From the NCBI GenBank assembly GCA_934184665.1, contig CAKPSX010000008.1, positions 1 to 50,655 of the forward strand: DNA of 50,655 nucleotides, in the 5' to 3' direction. Shown here one piece after another: positions 17,570-26,257 of this stretch. The stretch is from an uncultured Clostridia bacterium (lineage in GTDB: Bacteria > Bacillota > Clostridia > TANB77 > CAG-508). Position 1 is the first letter of the stretch; every line of letters begins with the position of its first letter. The translations under genes and the position numbers were made by a program. Below the pieces are notes generated by a model. That model was not told the DNA's origin. It did not search any database and was given only the letters and a program-made list of their open reading frames with translations.

Positions 17570-19375
17570 ATGAAAAATGATAATGAAAAAAAGCCCAATA
17601 AGACTTCTAAGAAATTAGTTAATATTATTTTTTCAATAATAATTGCTGTTTTAGCGGTTTTGACAATATTTTTAATATATCAAGATCAAAACAAGAAAAA
17701 TGCTGATGAAAATAAATTAGCATATACAGATTTAGTAAAAGAAATTGAAGCAGGAAATGTAGAAAAGATAGAACTAACAGTTGGAAGTACTGATTTAAAA
17801 GTAAAAATGAAAGATAGTGATGAAGAAAAAAAAGCAATAGTTCCAAGTGTACAAGTATTTATGGAATTGATGCAAGAAAAAGCAGTACAAGGTACTGAAA
17901 TAAAACTTGAAACAAAAACACCAAGTGTATTATCACAAATACCATCATATATATTTTCACTATTACCAACACTAATAATGTTAGCATTATTTATAATGAT
18001 ATTTAAAATGCAAGGATTAGGAGAAAAAGGTCAAGTATATGATGATACAGAAAGAAGAACAAAAATAAGTTTTGATGATATTGCAGGACTTGATGAAGAA
18101 AAAGAAGAATTAAAAGAAATTGTAGAATTTCTAAAAAAACCTAAGAAATTTACAGAAATGGGAGCAAAAATCCCTAAAGGAGTCTTACTATATGGTAAAC
18201 CAGGAACAGGAAAAACATTAATAGCAAAAGCAATTGCAGGAGAAGCAGATGTACCATTTATTTCAATGAGTGGTTCTGAATTTATAGAAATGTTTGCAGG
18301 ACTTGGAGCATCAAGGGTTAGAAAACTATTTGAAAAAGCAAGAAAATTATCACCATGTATTGTATTTATTGACGAGATTGATGCAATTGGTTCAAGAAGA
18401 TCAAGCAATAGTGGCGCAGAAACAGAAAATAACCAAACTTTAAATCAGCTATTAGTAGAAATGGATGGATTCTCATCAGAAGAAACAGTAATAATCTTAG
18501 CTGCTACAAATAGACCAGAAATGCTAGATTCAGCATTGTTAAGACCAGGCAGATTTGATAGACAGATTACTATACCAGCACCAGACTTAAAAGGAAGAGA
18601 AGAAATATTAAAAATACATTCAAGAGACAAAAAACTTGCAGATGATGTTTCTTTAGAAAATATTGCAGAAGATACAGCAGGATTTACGGGAGCGGAATTA
18701 GCTAATATTTTAAATGAAGCAGCAATAATTGCAACTAAGAAAGAACATGAAGCTATAACAAATGAAGATTTAGATGAAGCAGTTAAGAAAGTAACAGTTG
18801 GCTTAGAAAAAACAAGCAGAAAGATATCAGAAAGAGATAAAAAATTAACTGCATATCATGAAGCGGGTCATGCAATAGTAAGCCAATTCTTACCAACACA
18901 AACAGCAGTTAAAGAAGTTTCAATAATACCAAGAGGTATGGCAGGTGGATATACTATGTATAAATCTGATGAAGATAAATACTATATCTCTAAAACAGAA
19001 ATGGAAGAAAAACTAATAGCACTTTTAGGTGGAAGAGCTGCCGAAAAATTAATATTAAACGATATTTCAACAGGGGCAAGCAATGATATAGAAGTTGCTA
19101 CCAGAATTGCAAAAGACATGATAACAGTTTATGGTATGAGTGATATTATTGGTCCAATATCATTAAAAGACAATGATGGTCAACTTGAGTATCAAATGTT
19201 TGGAGATGATATGCAAGATGCAATCGGAAAAGAAGTAAAAAGATTAATTGATATTGCATATCAAAATGCTCAAGAAATATTAAAACAAAATATTGAAACA
19301 TTACATGCAATAGCAAAAGAATTAATGGCAAAAGAAAAAATAAATGAAGAAGAATTTAATAAATTCTTTAATTAG
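17570..19375 (+). CDS. ftsH: ATP-dependent zinc metalloprotease FtsH
   Basis: This 601-residue membrane AAA protease degrades misassembled membrane proteins and regulators. Transmembrane helices lie near residues 13-33 and 125-147 around a small extracytoplasmic domain. The AAA module has Walker A GKPGTGKT (209-216), Walker B FIDEIDAIG, pore region EMFAGLGASRVRKLF, and the SRH arginines in LRPGRFDRQI. The M41 protease has HEAGH (H430, H434). In the pore loop the usual MFVGVGA is MFAGLGA; the key phenylalanine is kept. The Walker A loop starts GKP rather than GPP. It ends the femX-alr operon. Confidence 0.96.
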   Translation: MKNDNEKKPNKTSKKLVNIIFSIIIAVLAVLTIFLIYQDQNKKNADENKLAYTDLVKEIEAGNVEKIELTVGSTDLKVKMKDSDEEKKAIVPSVQVFMELMQEKAVQGTEIKLETKTPSVLSQIPSYIFSLLPTLIMLALFIMIFKMQGLGEKGQVYDDTERRTKISFDDIAGLDEEKEELKEIVEFLKKPKKFTEMGAKIPKGVLLYGKPGTGKTLIAKAIAGEADVPFISMSGSEFIEMFAGLGASRVRKLFEKARKLSPCIVFIDEIDAIGSRRSSNSGAETENNQTLNQLLVEMDGFSSEETVIILAATNRPEMLDSALLRPGRFDRQITIPAPDLKGREEILKIHSRDKKLADDVSLENIAEDTAGFTGAELANILNEAAIIATKKEHEAITNEDLDEAVKKVTVGLEKTSRKISERDKKLTAYHEAGHAIVSQFLPTQTAVKEVSIIPRGMAGGYTMYKSDEDKYYISKTEMEEKLIALLGGRAAEKLILNDISTGASNDIEVATRIAKDMITVYGMSDIIGPISLKDNDGQLEYQMFGDDMQDAIGKEVKRLIDIAYQNAQEILKQNIETLHAIAKELMAKEKINEEEFNKFFN

Positions 19376-19406
19376 AGATACATTTCAAGTAGGATAAGTA
19401 GTAGAT

Positions 19407-19436
19407 AATTGGGAAAGACACAAGTTTTTCCCAATT
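19407..19436 (+). other. Inverted repeat after ftsH
   Basis: Perfect 10-bp arms AATTGGGAAA (19407-19416) and TTTCCCAATT (19427-19436), 10-base loop, no T tract. It could be a weak terminator, processing site or mRNA-stabilising 3' hairpin between ftsH and the next gene. Confidence 0.6.
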
Positions 19437-19461
19437 AAAGTAAGAAGGGAACGTGAAAAAA

Positions 19462-20223
19462 ATGGAAGATTTTGCTGAATACATTTTAAATGAAACAGAT
19501 TTAATATCAAAAATAGAAAAAATATATTTTTTAGCTCCTAAAGTAGGAATAAACTTTGATAAATCAATAATATTCAAAACAGAAGTTGCAAGGATGTTTT
19601 TAAAATATACAAGACTAGATGTAGACAATAATTTAGTTTTAACAGCATGTTTATTATGCAACTGCAAAAAAATTGATAATGCACAAAAAATGGGTAAATT
19701 AACAACATATGCAAAAGAAGGTGCAGAACATTTAAAAAAACTTGGATTTGATGAAAGATTTTGTAAGATATGTGAAGGCGTAAATAGATATAGCAAAATT
19801 AAAGAAAGAGAGCCTGAAAGTGATGTTCTTGAGTTGGCAGACCAATTTGGAGGGATGCTAATAGATAGACCTGAGAGAATAGGGTTTGCGCCTGATGAAG
19901 CACTAGTATTGCTAGAACATAGAAATTTAAAACAGGAATATAATAGATATTTAGGCACATTTAGAGATTTCGTAGAAGCAATGGAAAAAATCGAGATTCA
20001 AGGAAATGTTAATACAACTGTATTTGCAAGGCTGCAAAAATTGATGAGGGACTCAAAAGATATTCCAAGTTTTGTGAAAAAAATATCAATAGATTATTCA
20101 GCAAATGTAGATGAAAAATTAGAAAAAATAGTCGAAAAAATAGAAATGAAAAATACAAGCAATAGAGCTATGTTTAGTAGTGATACAGAAGAAAAGATAT
20201 TAAGTCAAATTAGAAAGGGTTGA
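19462..20223 (+). CDS. Degenerate HD-domain-like protein
   Basis: This 253-residue protein resembles the HD/HD-GYP helical fold (segments LTACLLCNCKKIDNAQKMGK, FAPDEALVLLEHRNLKQEYN). The metal-binding His-Asp pair is not visible, so a catalytically dead or strongly diverged phosphohydrolase fold is my reading. The frame also opens at GTG 19453, but AGAAGGGA at 19443-19450 is better placed for ATG 19462. It lies five bases before the EndoQ-like gene, implying tight co-expression and perhaps a shared DNA-repair or signalling role. The family match is by pattern only. Confidence 0.65.
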   Translation: MEDFAEYILNETDLISKIEKIYFLAPKVGINFDKSIIFKTEVARMFLKYTRLDVDNNLVLTACLLCNCKKIDNAQKMGKLTTYAKEGAEHLKKLGFDERFCKICEGVNRYSKIKEREPESDVLELADQFGGMLIDRPERIGFAPDEALVLLEHRNLKQEYNRYLGTFRDFVEAMEKIEIQGNVNTTVFARLQKLMRDSKDIPSFVKKISIDYSANVDEKLEKIVEKIEMKNTSNRAMFSSDTEEKILSQIRKG

Positions 20224-20228
20224 AATAA

Positions 20229-21422
20229 ATGTACGAAGTATTTGCAGACTTACATGTTCATATAGGTAGAAGTGAAAATGGAAAACCTATAAAAATAACA
20301 GCGGCAAGGAGTTTGAATTTTGCAAATATTGCAAAAGAATGTGCTGAAAGAAAAGGCATAAACATTGTAGGAATTATAGATTGTGCTTCACCATATGTAA
20401 TAGAAGATATAGAAAACTTTTTAAAAACAGGTGATGCATATGAGCTAGAAGATGGCGGAATAATTTACAAAGACAAAGTATGTATTCTATTAGGAAGCGA
20501 AGTTGAAACTTCAGAAAAAAGCAGAAACGGAAAATGTGGAGCTGCACATAATGTTTGCTTTTTTCCACACTTAAAAGATATAAAAGGATTTTCAAAAGAA
20601 ATGAGTACACATATAAAAAATATAACACTAAGTACTCAAAGGTCAGATGTATCAGGTTATGAATTGATAGACATAGTTGAAAAATATAATGGAATACTTA
20701 TACCTGCACATATTTTTACACCATTTAAAAGTTATTATGGTAATTGTTCAGACAGATTAAAAGATATATTTAAGGAGAAATATGATAAAATATTTGCAGT
20801 AGAATTAGGATTGAGCTCTGATACATTTTTAGCAGATACAATATCAGAATTAGAAACTAAAACTTTTGTAACAAACTCTGATGCACATTCATTACCTAAA
20901 ATTGCAAGAGAATATAATAAAATGCTTGTAAATGATATTAGCTTTAAAGAAGTTGTAAAAGCATTAAAAAATGAAGATGGACGTAAAATAGTTGCTAATT
21001 ATGGGTTAGATCCTAAACTTGGAAAATATCATAGAACATATTGTGATAATTGTAATACAACAATTGATACAAAAGAACCAGTTGAAGTTTGTCCGAAATG
21101 TGGAAGTGATAAAGTAACATTTGGAGTTTTTGATAGAATAGAACTAATTAAAGATAAAGAAACAACTAAAAGCCCTGAAAACAGACCACCATATGTATAT
21201 CAAATACCACTAACATTTATGCCAGGAATAGGTGGAAAGACAATTGAAAAATTACTAGATGCTTTTGAAACAGAAATGAATATATTACATAAATTATCTG
21301 AAGATGATATAGAAGCTGTTGTTGGAGAGAAACTAGCTAAAAATATTGTTTCTGCAAGAGAAGGCAAAATAAAAGTAGAAGCTGGTGGTGGAGGAAATTA
21401 CGGAAAAGTAACATCATCATAG
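20229..21422 (+). CDS. EndoQ-like PHP-domain endonuclease (YqxK / TIGR00375 family)
   Basis: This 397-residue protein has three parts. The N-terminal PHP metal-dependent phosphoesterase domain has DLHVHIG, IIDCASP, GSEVET, PAHIFTP and TNSDAHS. A four-cysteine zinc knuckle follows (C272-X2-C275 and C288-X2-C291). The C terminus carries a helix-hairpin-helix segment (MPGIGGKTIEKLLDAF) and a glycine-rich tail. This is the layout of endonuclease Q, which in archaea and some Bacillus cuts 5' of deaminated bases (uracil, hypoxanthine) and abasic sites. Older annotations call it a helicase. All PHP metal motifs look intact. In B. subtilis the relative yqxK also lies in the spoIIM/xerD neighbourhood. 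Confidence 0.88.
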   Translation: MYEVFADLHVHIGRSENGKPIKITAARSLNFANIAKECAERKGINIVGIIDCASPYVIEDIENFLKTGDAYELEDGGIIYKDKVCILLGSEVETSEKSRNGKCGAAHNVCFFPHLKDIKGFSKEMSTHIKNITLSTQRSDVSGYELIDIVEKYNGILIPAHIFTPFKSYYGNCSDRLKDIFKEKYDKIFAVELGLSSDTFLADTISELETKTFVTNSDAHSLPKIAREYNKMLVNDISFKEVVKALKNEDGRKIVANYGLDPKLGKYHRTYCDNCNTTIDTKEPVEVCPKCGSDKVTFGVFDRIELIKDKETTKSPENRPPYVYQIPLTFMPGIGGKTIEKLLDAFETEMNILHKLSEDDIEAVVGEKLAKNIVSAREGKIKVEAGGGGNYGKVTSS

Positions 21423-21506
21423 TTTTTGTTTACTTTTGTTCTAAAAATATCTTTATTGAATAGACATTATGTATAAAGAAATCTATTTAATAAGGAGAAA
21501 AAAGCC

Positions 21507-22187
21507 ATGCGAAAGAAAAAACAACCTATTTTTTCAATAATTAAAGAAGAAATAACAAATAACATAAGATCTTATATTATTATTACAATAATATTTTTAG
21601 TCGGAATTTTTTTAGGAGTACTATTTATAAATAATACAGATTCTAAAAGTGATATCGAAAAATATATAAATACATATATAGATGAAACAAAAATGTTACA
21701 AGATGGAGATTATTTAAGTGAATTGGAAAAAGATATAGAAAAAAATGTGCTGTTAACATTTTTCTTATGGTTTGCAGGAACTACAATAATAGGAATTCCA
21801 ATAGTTTTTGGAATAATATTATATAGAGGATTTTGCCTAGGATATACAATTTCTGCTTGTGTAATAACATTAGGAAAATTAAAAGGAATAATATTTATTT
21901 TAACAACAGTATTTTTACAAAACATAATATTTATTCCTGCAATAATAATGTTGGGAGTAAGTAGTATAAAACTATATAAATCAATAATAAAAGACAGAAG
22001 AAAAGAAAATATAAAAATATCAGTTATAAGACATTGTATTATTTCTATAATTGCATTAATTGTATTTATTTTATCATCTATTATAAAAATTGAAATTTCA
22101 TATAGATTAATAGGTCGGATTGATAAAATATTTTTAAAAAATAGGCAAAACATATTTACATTTTTGGTAAAATTTGATATAACATAA
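21507..22187 (+). CDS. spoIIM: Stage II sporulation protein M (SpoIIM)
   Basis: This 226-residue integral membrane protein has about five transmembrane helices and the SpoIIM/DUF95 core: FLVGIFLGVLFINN in the first helix, and FGIILYRGFCLGYTISACV and FLQNIIFIPAIIMLG in the middle. In spore formers SpoIIM anchors SpoIID and SpoIIP to drive engulfment. Homologues also occur in non-sporulating bacteria, so this gene alone does not prove sporulation. GGAG before ATG 21507 supports the start. The order EndoQ-like gene, spoIIM, xerD resembles the B. subtilis region. Confidence 0.9.
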   Translation: MRKKKQPIFSIIKEEITNNIRSYIIITIIFLVGIFLGVLFINNTDSKSDIEKYINTYIDETKMLQDGDYLSELEKDIEKNVLLTFFLWFAGTTIIGIPIVFGIILYRGFCLGYTISACVITLGKLKGIIFILTTVFLQNIIFIPAIIMLGVSSIKLYKSIIKDRRKENIKISVIRHCIISIIALIVFILSSIIKIEISYRLIGRIDKIFLKNRQNIFTFLVKFDIT

Positions 22188-22273
22188 TAAGTAATCAGTT
22201 ATGTAAAGAAAATAGAAAAACGAAGTTTTTCTAAAAAAGACAATATTAATTGTAGGTGGGGGAAAAAGAGAAG

Positions 22274-23155
22274 ATGGAAGAACAATTAAACTTATTTTTT
22301 GGATTCTTAGAGAATGACAAAAAAGTATCTAATAACACACTTCAATCTTATAGAAGAGATTTAAAGCAGTTTGAAAGATATTTAGAAGAAAACGAGAAAA
22401 ATTACCAAGAAGTTACAGACGAGGAAATAAAAACATATATAAAATATATGCAAGAAATAGGTAAAAAAACATCAACAATATCAAGAGGACTAGCATCAAT
22501 AAGGTCATTTTATCAATATGAAACAAAATGCAAAATAACTAAAAATGATCCAACAGAAGGGGTACAATCACCAAAAATAGAAAAAAGAGTACCTAGTGTA
22601 TTAACTTCAAAAGAAGTTGCTTTACTGCTTGACCAACCTAAAAATGTTGATTTAAAAGGAACAAGAGATAAGGCAATGTTAGAATTTGCTTATGCAACAG
22701 GTATGAGAGTTACAGAAATAATATCACTAAATATAGATGATATAGATTTAGATAGAGGATATGCAACATGCAAAGGTGGAAAAAGAGAAAGAACAGTTCC
22801 GCTAGGCAATATGTCATTAAAAGCATTAAAAGATTATGTTCTAAATGCAAGAAATATCATGATAAGAGACGAAAATGAAAAGGCATTATTTGTAAATGTA
22901 AATGGTCAAAGGCTTACAAGACAAGGATTCTGGAAAATAATAAAATATTATAAAGATCAAGCTCATATAGAAAAAGATATAACACCACATGTGTTAAGAC
23001 ATTCATTTGCAACACATTTACTACAAAATGGTGCTGATTTAAAATCAATACAAACAATGTTAGGACATTCAGATATATTATCAACACAAATATATATGCA
23101 ATTTCAAGATGAAACATTAAAAAATATCTATAAAAAAGCTCACCCAAGAGCTTAA
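22274..23155 (+). CDS. xerD: Tyrosine recombinase XerD
   Basis: This 293-residue site-specific recombinase resolves chromosome dimers at dif. The N-terminal SAM-like core-binding domain (FLENDKKVSNNTLQSYRRDL) is followed by the catalytic domain with R145 (GMRVTEI), HVLR at H239/R242, H265 (LGHSD) and nucleophile Y274 (IYMQF). All catalytic residues are present. The frame opens at GTG 22256, but that codon lies in the purine/GGTGGGGG ribosome-site region, so ATG 22274 is preferred. The spacing is long. Position next to spoIIM matches the B. subtilis xerD (ripX) context, favouring the housekeeping XerD over a mobile-element integrase. Confidence 0.93.
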   Translation: MEEQLNLFFGFLENDKKVSNNTLQSYRRDLKQFERYLEENEKNYQEVTDEEIKTYIKYMQEIGKKTSTISRGLASIRSFYQYETKCKITKNDPTEGVQSPKIEKRVPSVLTSKEVALLLDQPKNVDLKGTRDKAMLEFAYATGMRVTEIISLNIDDIDLDRGYATCKGGKRERTVPLGNMSLKALKDYVLNARNIMIRDENEKALFVNVNGQRLTRQGFWKIIKYYKDQAHIEKDITPHVLRHSFATHLLQNGADLKSIQTMLGHSDILSTQIYMQFQDETLKNIYKKAHPRA

Positions 23156-23161
23156 CAGAAA

Positions 23162-23201
23162 ATATAAACTATAAATTTAAAAATTTATAGTTTATATTTT
23201 T
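23162..23201 (+). terminator. Terminator of xerD unit
   Basis: Perfect 17-bp arms, ATATAAACTATAAATTT (23162-23178) and its complement (23181-23197), separated by two bases and followed by T to 23201. Confidence 0.85.
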
Positions 23202-23292
23202 GCATTTCAAAGAAAAAAGGAGAATAAAGAAGATAAACAAACTAAAACACAAAAAAGTTACAAAATTCACTGAATTTTTTAGCCTAAGACTA

Positions 23293-23321
23293 TTGCAAAA
23301 AAAGCACATTATTGATATGAT
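23293..23321 (+). promoter_or_regulatory. Promoter of ftsEX operon
   Basis: TTGCAA (23293-23298), 17 bases, TATGAT (23316-23321), 60 bases before ftsE. Confidence 0.6.
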
Positions 23322-23380
23322 ATGAATGTAAGATAATGAAATGGATATTAGAAGTTTCTTTAAAGAGGAAGGAAATTAAA

Positions 23381-24067
23381 ATGATAGAATTTAAGAATGT
23401 TTACAAAAGATATGATACTGGCACAGAAGCAGTAAAAAATGCAAGTTTTAGAATTGAAAAAGGAGATTTTGCATTTCTTGTTGGAAGTTCAGGAAGTGGT
23501 AAATCAACATTAATAAAATTGATATTAAAAGAAGAAGAACCAACATCTGGAAATATAATAATAAATGGTAAAGATACAACATTTTTAAAACAAAGCAGAG
23601 TGCCATATTTACGTAGAAGTATGGGAATAGTATTCCAAGACTTCAGATTATTACCAGATAAGACAGTATATGAAAATGTAGCATTTGCAATGTATATAGT
23701 AAAAGCAACTCCAAGACATATACGTAGACAAGTGCCAATGGTATTATCACTAGTTGGACTAAGTGGAAAAGCAAAAATGTATCCAAATGAGCTATCTGGT
23801 GGAGAACAACAAAGAGTAGCATTAGCTAGAGCTTTAGTAAACAATCCTTCTATGATAATAGCAGATGAGCCTACAGGAAACCTAGACCCTGATACAGCAT
23901 GGGATATAATGAATTTATTAAATGAAATAAATATGAGAGGAACAACAGTAGTTGTTGCAACACACGCCAAAGAAATAGTTGACCAAATGAGAAAAAGGGT
24001 AATACATATAGATAAAGGCGTAATAGTAAAAGATGATAAAAAAGGTGGGTACGATTGTGAGATTTAA
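23381..24067 (+). CDS. ftsE: Cell-division ABC ATPase FtsE
   Basis: This 228-residue ABC ATPase has Walker A GSSGSGKST, Q-loop VFQDFRLLP, signature LSGGEQQR, Walker B MIIADEPTGNLDP and the switch histidine in VATHAKE. FtsE pairs with FtsX and uses ATP hydrolysis to switch on peptidoglycan hydrolases outside the cell. The frame extends to 23336, but GAGGAAGGA before ATG 23381 and the family N terminus (MIEFKNVYKRY) fix the start. It overlaps ftsX by 11 bases. Confidence 0.96.
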   Translation: MIEFKNVYKRYDTGTEAVKNASFRIEKGDFAFLVGSSGSGKSTLIKLILKEEEPTSGNIIINGKDTTFLKQSRVPYLRRSMGIVFQDFRLLPDKTVYENVAFAMYIVKATPRHIRRQVPMVLSLVGLSGKAKMYPNELSGGEQQRVALARALVNNPSMIIADEPTGNLDPDTAWDIMNLLNEINMRGTTVVVATHAKEIVDQMRKRVIHIDKGVIVKDDKKGGYDCEI

Positions 24068-24950
24068 TGTAATAAGTTATTTAATTGGAGAGGGTTTTAG
24101 AAATACTTTCAAAAATAAAAAGTCTACAATATCGTCATTAACAATAATGTGTGCTACAATGTTAATTTTTGGACTATTCTTTATTATTGGCGAAAATATT
24201 AATGCATTTGTAGAAAATGTGGCAGAAGCTCAAGAGATAAAAGTTGTAGTAGAAAATGATGCAACAGATCAACAGATTGAAGAAGTCGGAAAAGAAATAT
24301 TAGATATTGATGGCGTTAAAAATGCAGAATATGTATCAAAAGATGAAGCCTTAGATTCAATGAAAGAATGGCTTGGAAATGACATGGTAGAAGGCTATGA
24401 AGAAAGAAACATATTTTCTGCATCATATAATGTAACATTAACAGACTTAGAGCTAAATGATGAAGTACAAAAAAGTATATTAGAAATACCTAATGTTAAA
24501 AAAATAGAATCTAGTAATAAAGTAATAGAACAAGTCATCAGACTAGCAAAAGGTGTTAAAATTGTAACAGGAGTTATATTAGTATTGCTAATTGTAATTT
24601 CTACATCAATAATAGCAAATACAATTAAACTTACAGTACATGCAAGAAGAAAAGAAATATCAATAATGAAATATGTAGGAGCAACAAATAGTTTTATAAG
24701 ATGGCCATTCTTAGTAGAAGGTATTATCATAGGAATTATGGCAGGATTAATATCTGTTGGATTAATAGGTGTTGCATATACATATATTGCTAATCAAATG
24801 GCAGGAACAGCATTTATGAAAATGATTCAATGGCAATTACTAAAATTTAGTGATATGTTTAAACTAATATTAATGGTTTACTTAGGATTAGGAATTGGCA
24901 TAGGAGCAGTAGGAAGTGGCATTTCTATGAGAAAATATCTTGATGTATAG
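24057..24950 (+). CDS. ftsX: Cell-division membrane protein FtsX
   Basis: This 297-residue partner of FtsE has four transmembrane helices: the first after KKSTISSLTIMCATMLIFG, the last three in the C-terminal FtsX/MacB-type domain (VILVLLIVISTSIIANTIKLTVHARRKEISIMKYVGAT). A large extracytoplasmic loop between helices 1 and 2 is where hydrolases dock in the family. The start is GTG 24057: AAGGTGGG at 24042-24049 is seven bases upstream, whereas ATG 24033 has no ribosome site and lies inside ftsE. The overlap implies translational coupling. Two coiled-coil M23 proteins directly downstream are its probable clients. Confidence 0.95.
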   Translation: MRFNVISYLIGEGFRNTFKNKKSTISSLTIMCATMLIFGLFFIIGENINAFVENVAEAQEIKVVVENDATDQQIEEVGKEILDIDGVKNAEYVSKDEALDSMKEWLGNDMVEGYEERNIFSASYNVTLTDLELNDEVQKSILEIPNVKKIESSNKVIEQVIRLAKGVKIVTGVILVLLIVISTSIIANTIKLTVHARRKEISIMKYVGATNSFIRWPFLVEGIIIGIMAGLISVGLIGVAYTYIANQMAGTAFMKMIQWQLLKFSDMFKLILMVYLGLGIGIGAVGSGISMRKYLDV

Positions 24951-24998
24951 AAATTCTTTTTCAACTACTAGAATTTTTAAGAAAGGATTGAAACCAAA

Positions 24999-26207
24999 AT
25001 GTATAAACGCAAATGGATAATAATAGCTTCAATATGTCTAATATTAAGTAGTCTATGTATTTGCGTTTATGCAGAAGATATTACAGGACTACAAGAACAA
25101 TCAAATGAATTAACAGGACAGTTGAGTGAGTCTAATAATAGATTAAAAGTTGTACAAGATGAAATATCATCAAATATGCAAGAATTGCAAGATTTAGATA
25201 CAGAAATTGCACAATCACAAGAAGAATTAACAAAAATAAATCAAGATGTAGATACTTTAATGACACAAATTCAAGAAAATGAAGAAAAGCTTGACAAAGT
25301 ACAAAGTGAAGTTGATAAAATGCAATCACTAGTTGATGCAAGAGTTATAGCGATGTATGAAACACCTAAATTGCAATATTTAGAGATATTGTTGACATCT
25401 GAAAGTTTTACAGAAATGCTAGGAAATTACTATAATTTAAAAGACTTAATAGAATATGATTCTGAACTATTAGAAACAGCCAAAAATCAAAGAAGAGAAA
25501 TAGCAACAACTAAAAAAATATTAGCAGAAAAAAAACAACAAGTTGTAAAAGATAAGCAAACACAGCAAAAAAAATCACAAGTTCTATCAAATGTTAAGAA
25601 AACAAGAGAATACTATTTAAGTAAGTTATCAAAAGAAGAACAAGACTTGCAAGCACAGATTGATGAATATAATACACAGGTTGCTGAAATAGAAGCAGAA
25701 ATTAAAATGATGGCATTAAATAGCATAGGACCAGATTATATGGGAGGAGCAATGACATGGCCTGTCCCAGGATATACATCATTAACATCATTATATGGAA
25801 TGAGGGTTCACCCAATAACAAAAGCATATAAATTGCATACAGGTGTTGACATCAGTGCGCCAATGGGAGCAACTTTCGTGGCAGCAGCAGATGGTGTTGT
25901 AACAAAAGCAACATTTAATAAAGCATATGGAAATATGGTTGTAATTGACCATGGTGGTGGTGTTCAAACATTATATGCACATGGAAGCGAAATACTTGTA
26001 CAAGTTGGGCAACAGGTAACAAAAGGAATACAGGTATTAAAAGTAGGTTCAACAGGTTATTCAACAGGACCTCATGCACATTTTGAAATAAGAATAAATG
26101 GACAAACTGTAGACCCATTAGAATATTTGCTAGACCTTAATAAACAACCATCAGCACAGCAAGAAAAACAAGAAGAACAAACAGAAACAGACACAAATGC
26201 TAATTGA
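24999..26207 (+). CDS. Coiled-coil M23 peptidoglycan hydrolase, EnvC/PcsB-like, copy 1
   Basis: This 402-residue protein has a signal peptide ending near VYAED (about residue 25), then some 200 residues of heptad-rich coiled coil. The C-terminal LytM/M23 domain has zinc ligands in LHTGVD (H280, D284) and HAH (H359, H361). A Gln/Glu-rich tail follows. The layout is that of FtsX-activated hydrolases or activators (PcsB, CwlO, EnvC), in which the coiled coil binds the FtsX outer loop. All zinc ligands are present, so it should be an active endopeptidase, unlike E. coli EnvC. It lies 48 bp after ftsX. Confidence 0.92.
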   Translation: MYKRKWIIIASICLILSSLCICVYAEDITGLQEQSNELTGQLSESNNRLKVVQDEISSNMQELQDLDTEIAQSQEELTKINQDVDTLMTQIQENEEKLDKVQSEVDKMQSLVDARVIAMYETPKLQYLEILLTSESFTEMLGNYYNLKDLIEYDSELLETAKNQRREIATTKKILAEKKQQVVKDKQTQQKKSQVLSNVKKTREYYLSKLSKEEQDLQAQIDEYNTQVAEIEAEIKMMALNSIGPDYMGGAMTWPVPGYTSLTSLYGMRVHPITKAYKLHTGVDISAPMGATFVAAADGVVTKATFNKAYGNMVVIDHGGGVQTLYAHGSEILVQVGQQVTKGIQVLKVGSTGYSTGPHAHFEIRINGQTVDPLEYLLDLNKQPSAQQEKQEEQTETDTNAN

Positions 26208-26257
26208 AAAATATAAAATATAAGAGATAAAATTAGCCTTAAGAAAGGATGATTAGA

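Noticed and set aside
17570..19375. FtsH as an inactive protease-like variant
   Set aside because: Walker A begins GKP and the pore loop has Ala for Val, but all ATPase and HEAGH residues are present.
22274..23155. Tyrosine recombinase as a sign of an integrated element
   Set aside because: Length, motifs and the spoIIM neighbourhood match housekeeping XerD; no att-like repeats or phage genes flank it.
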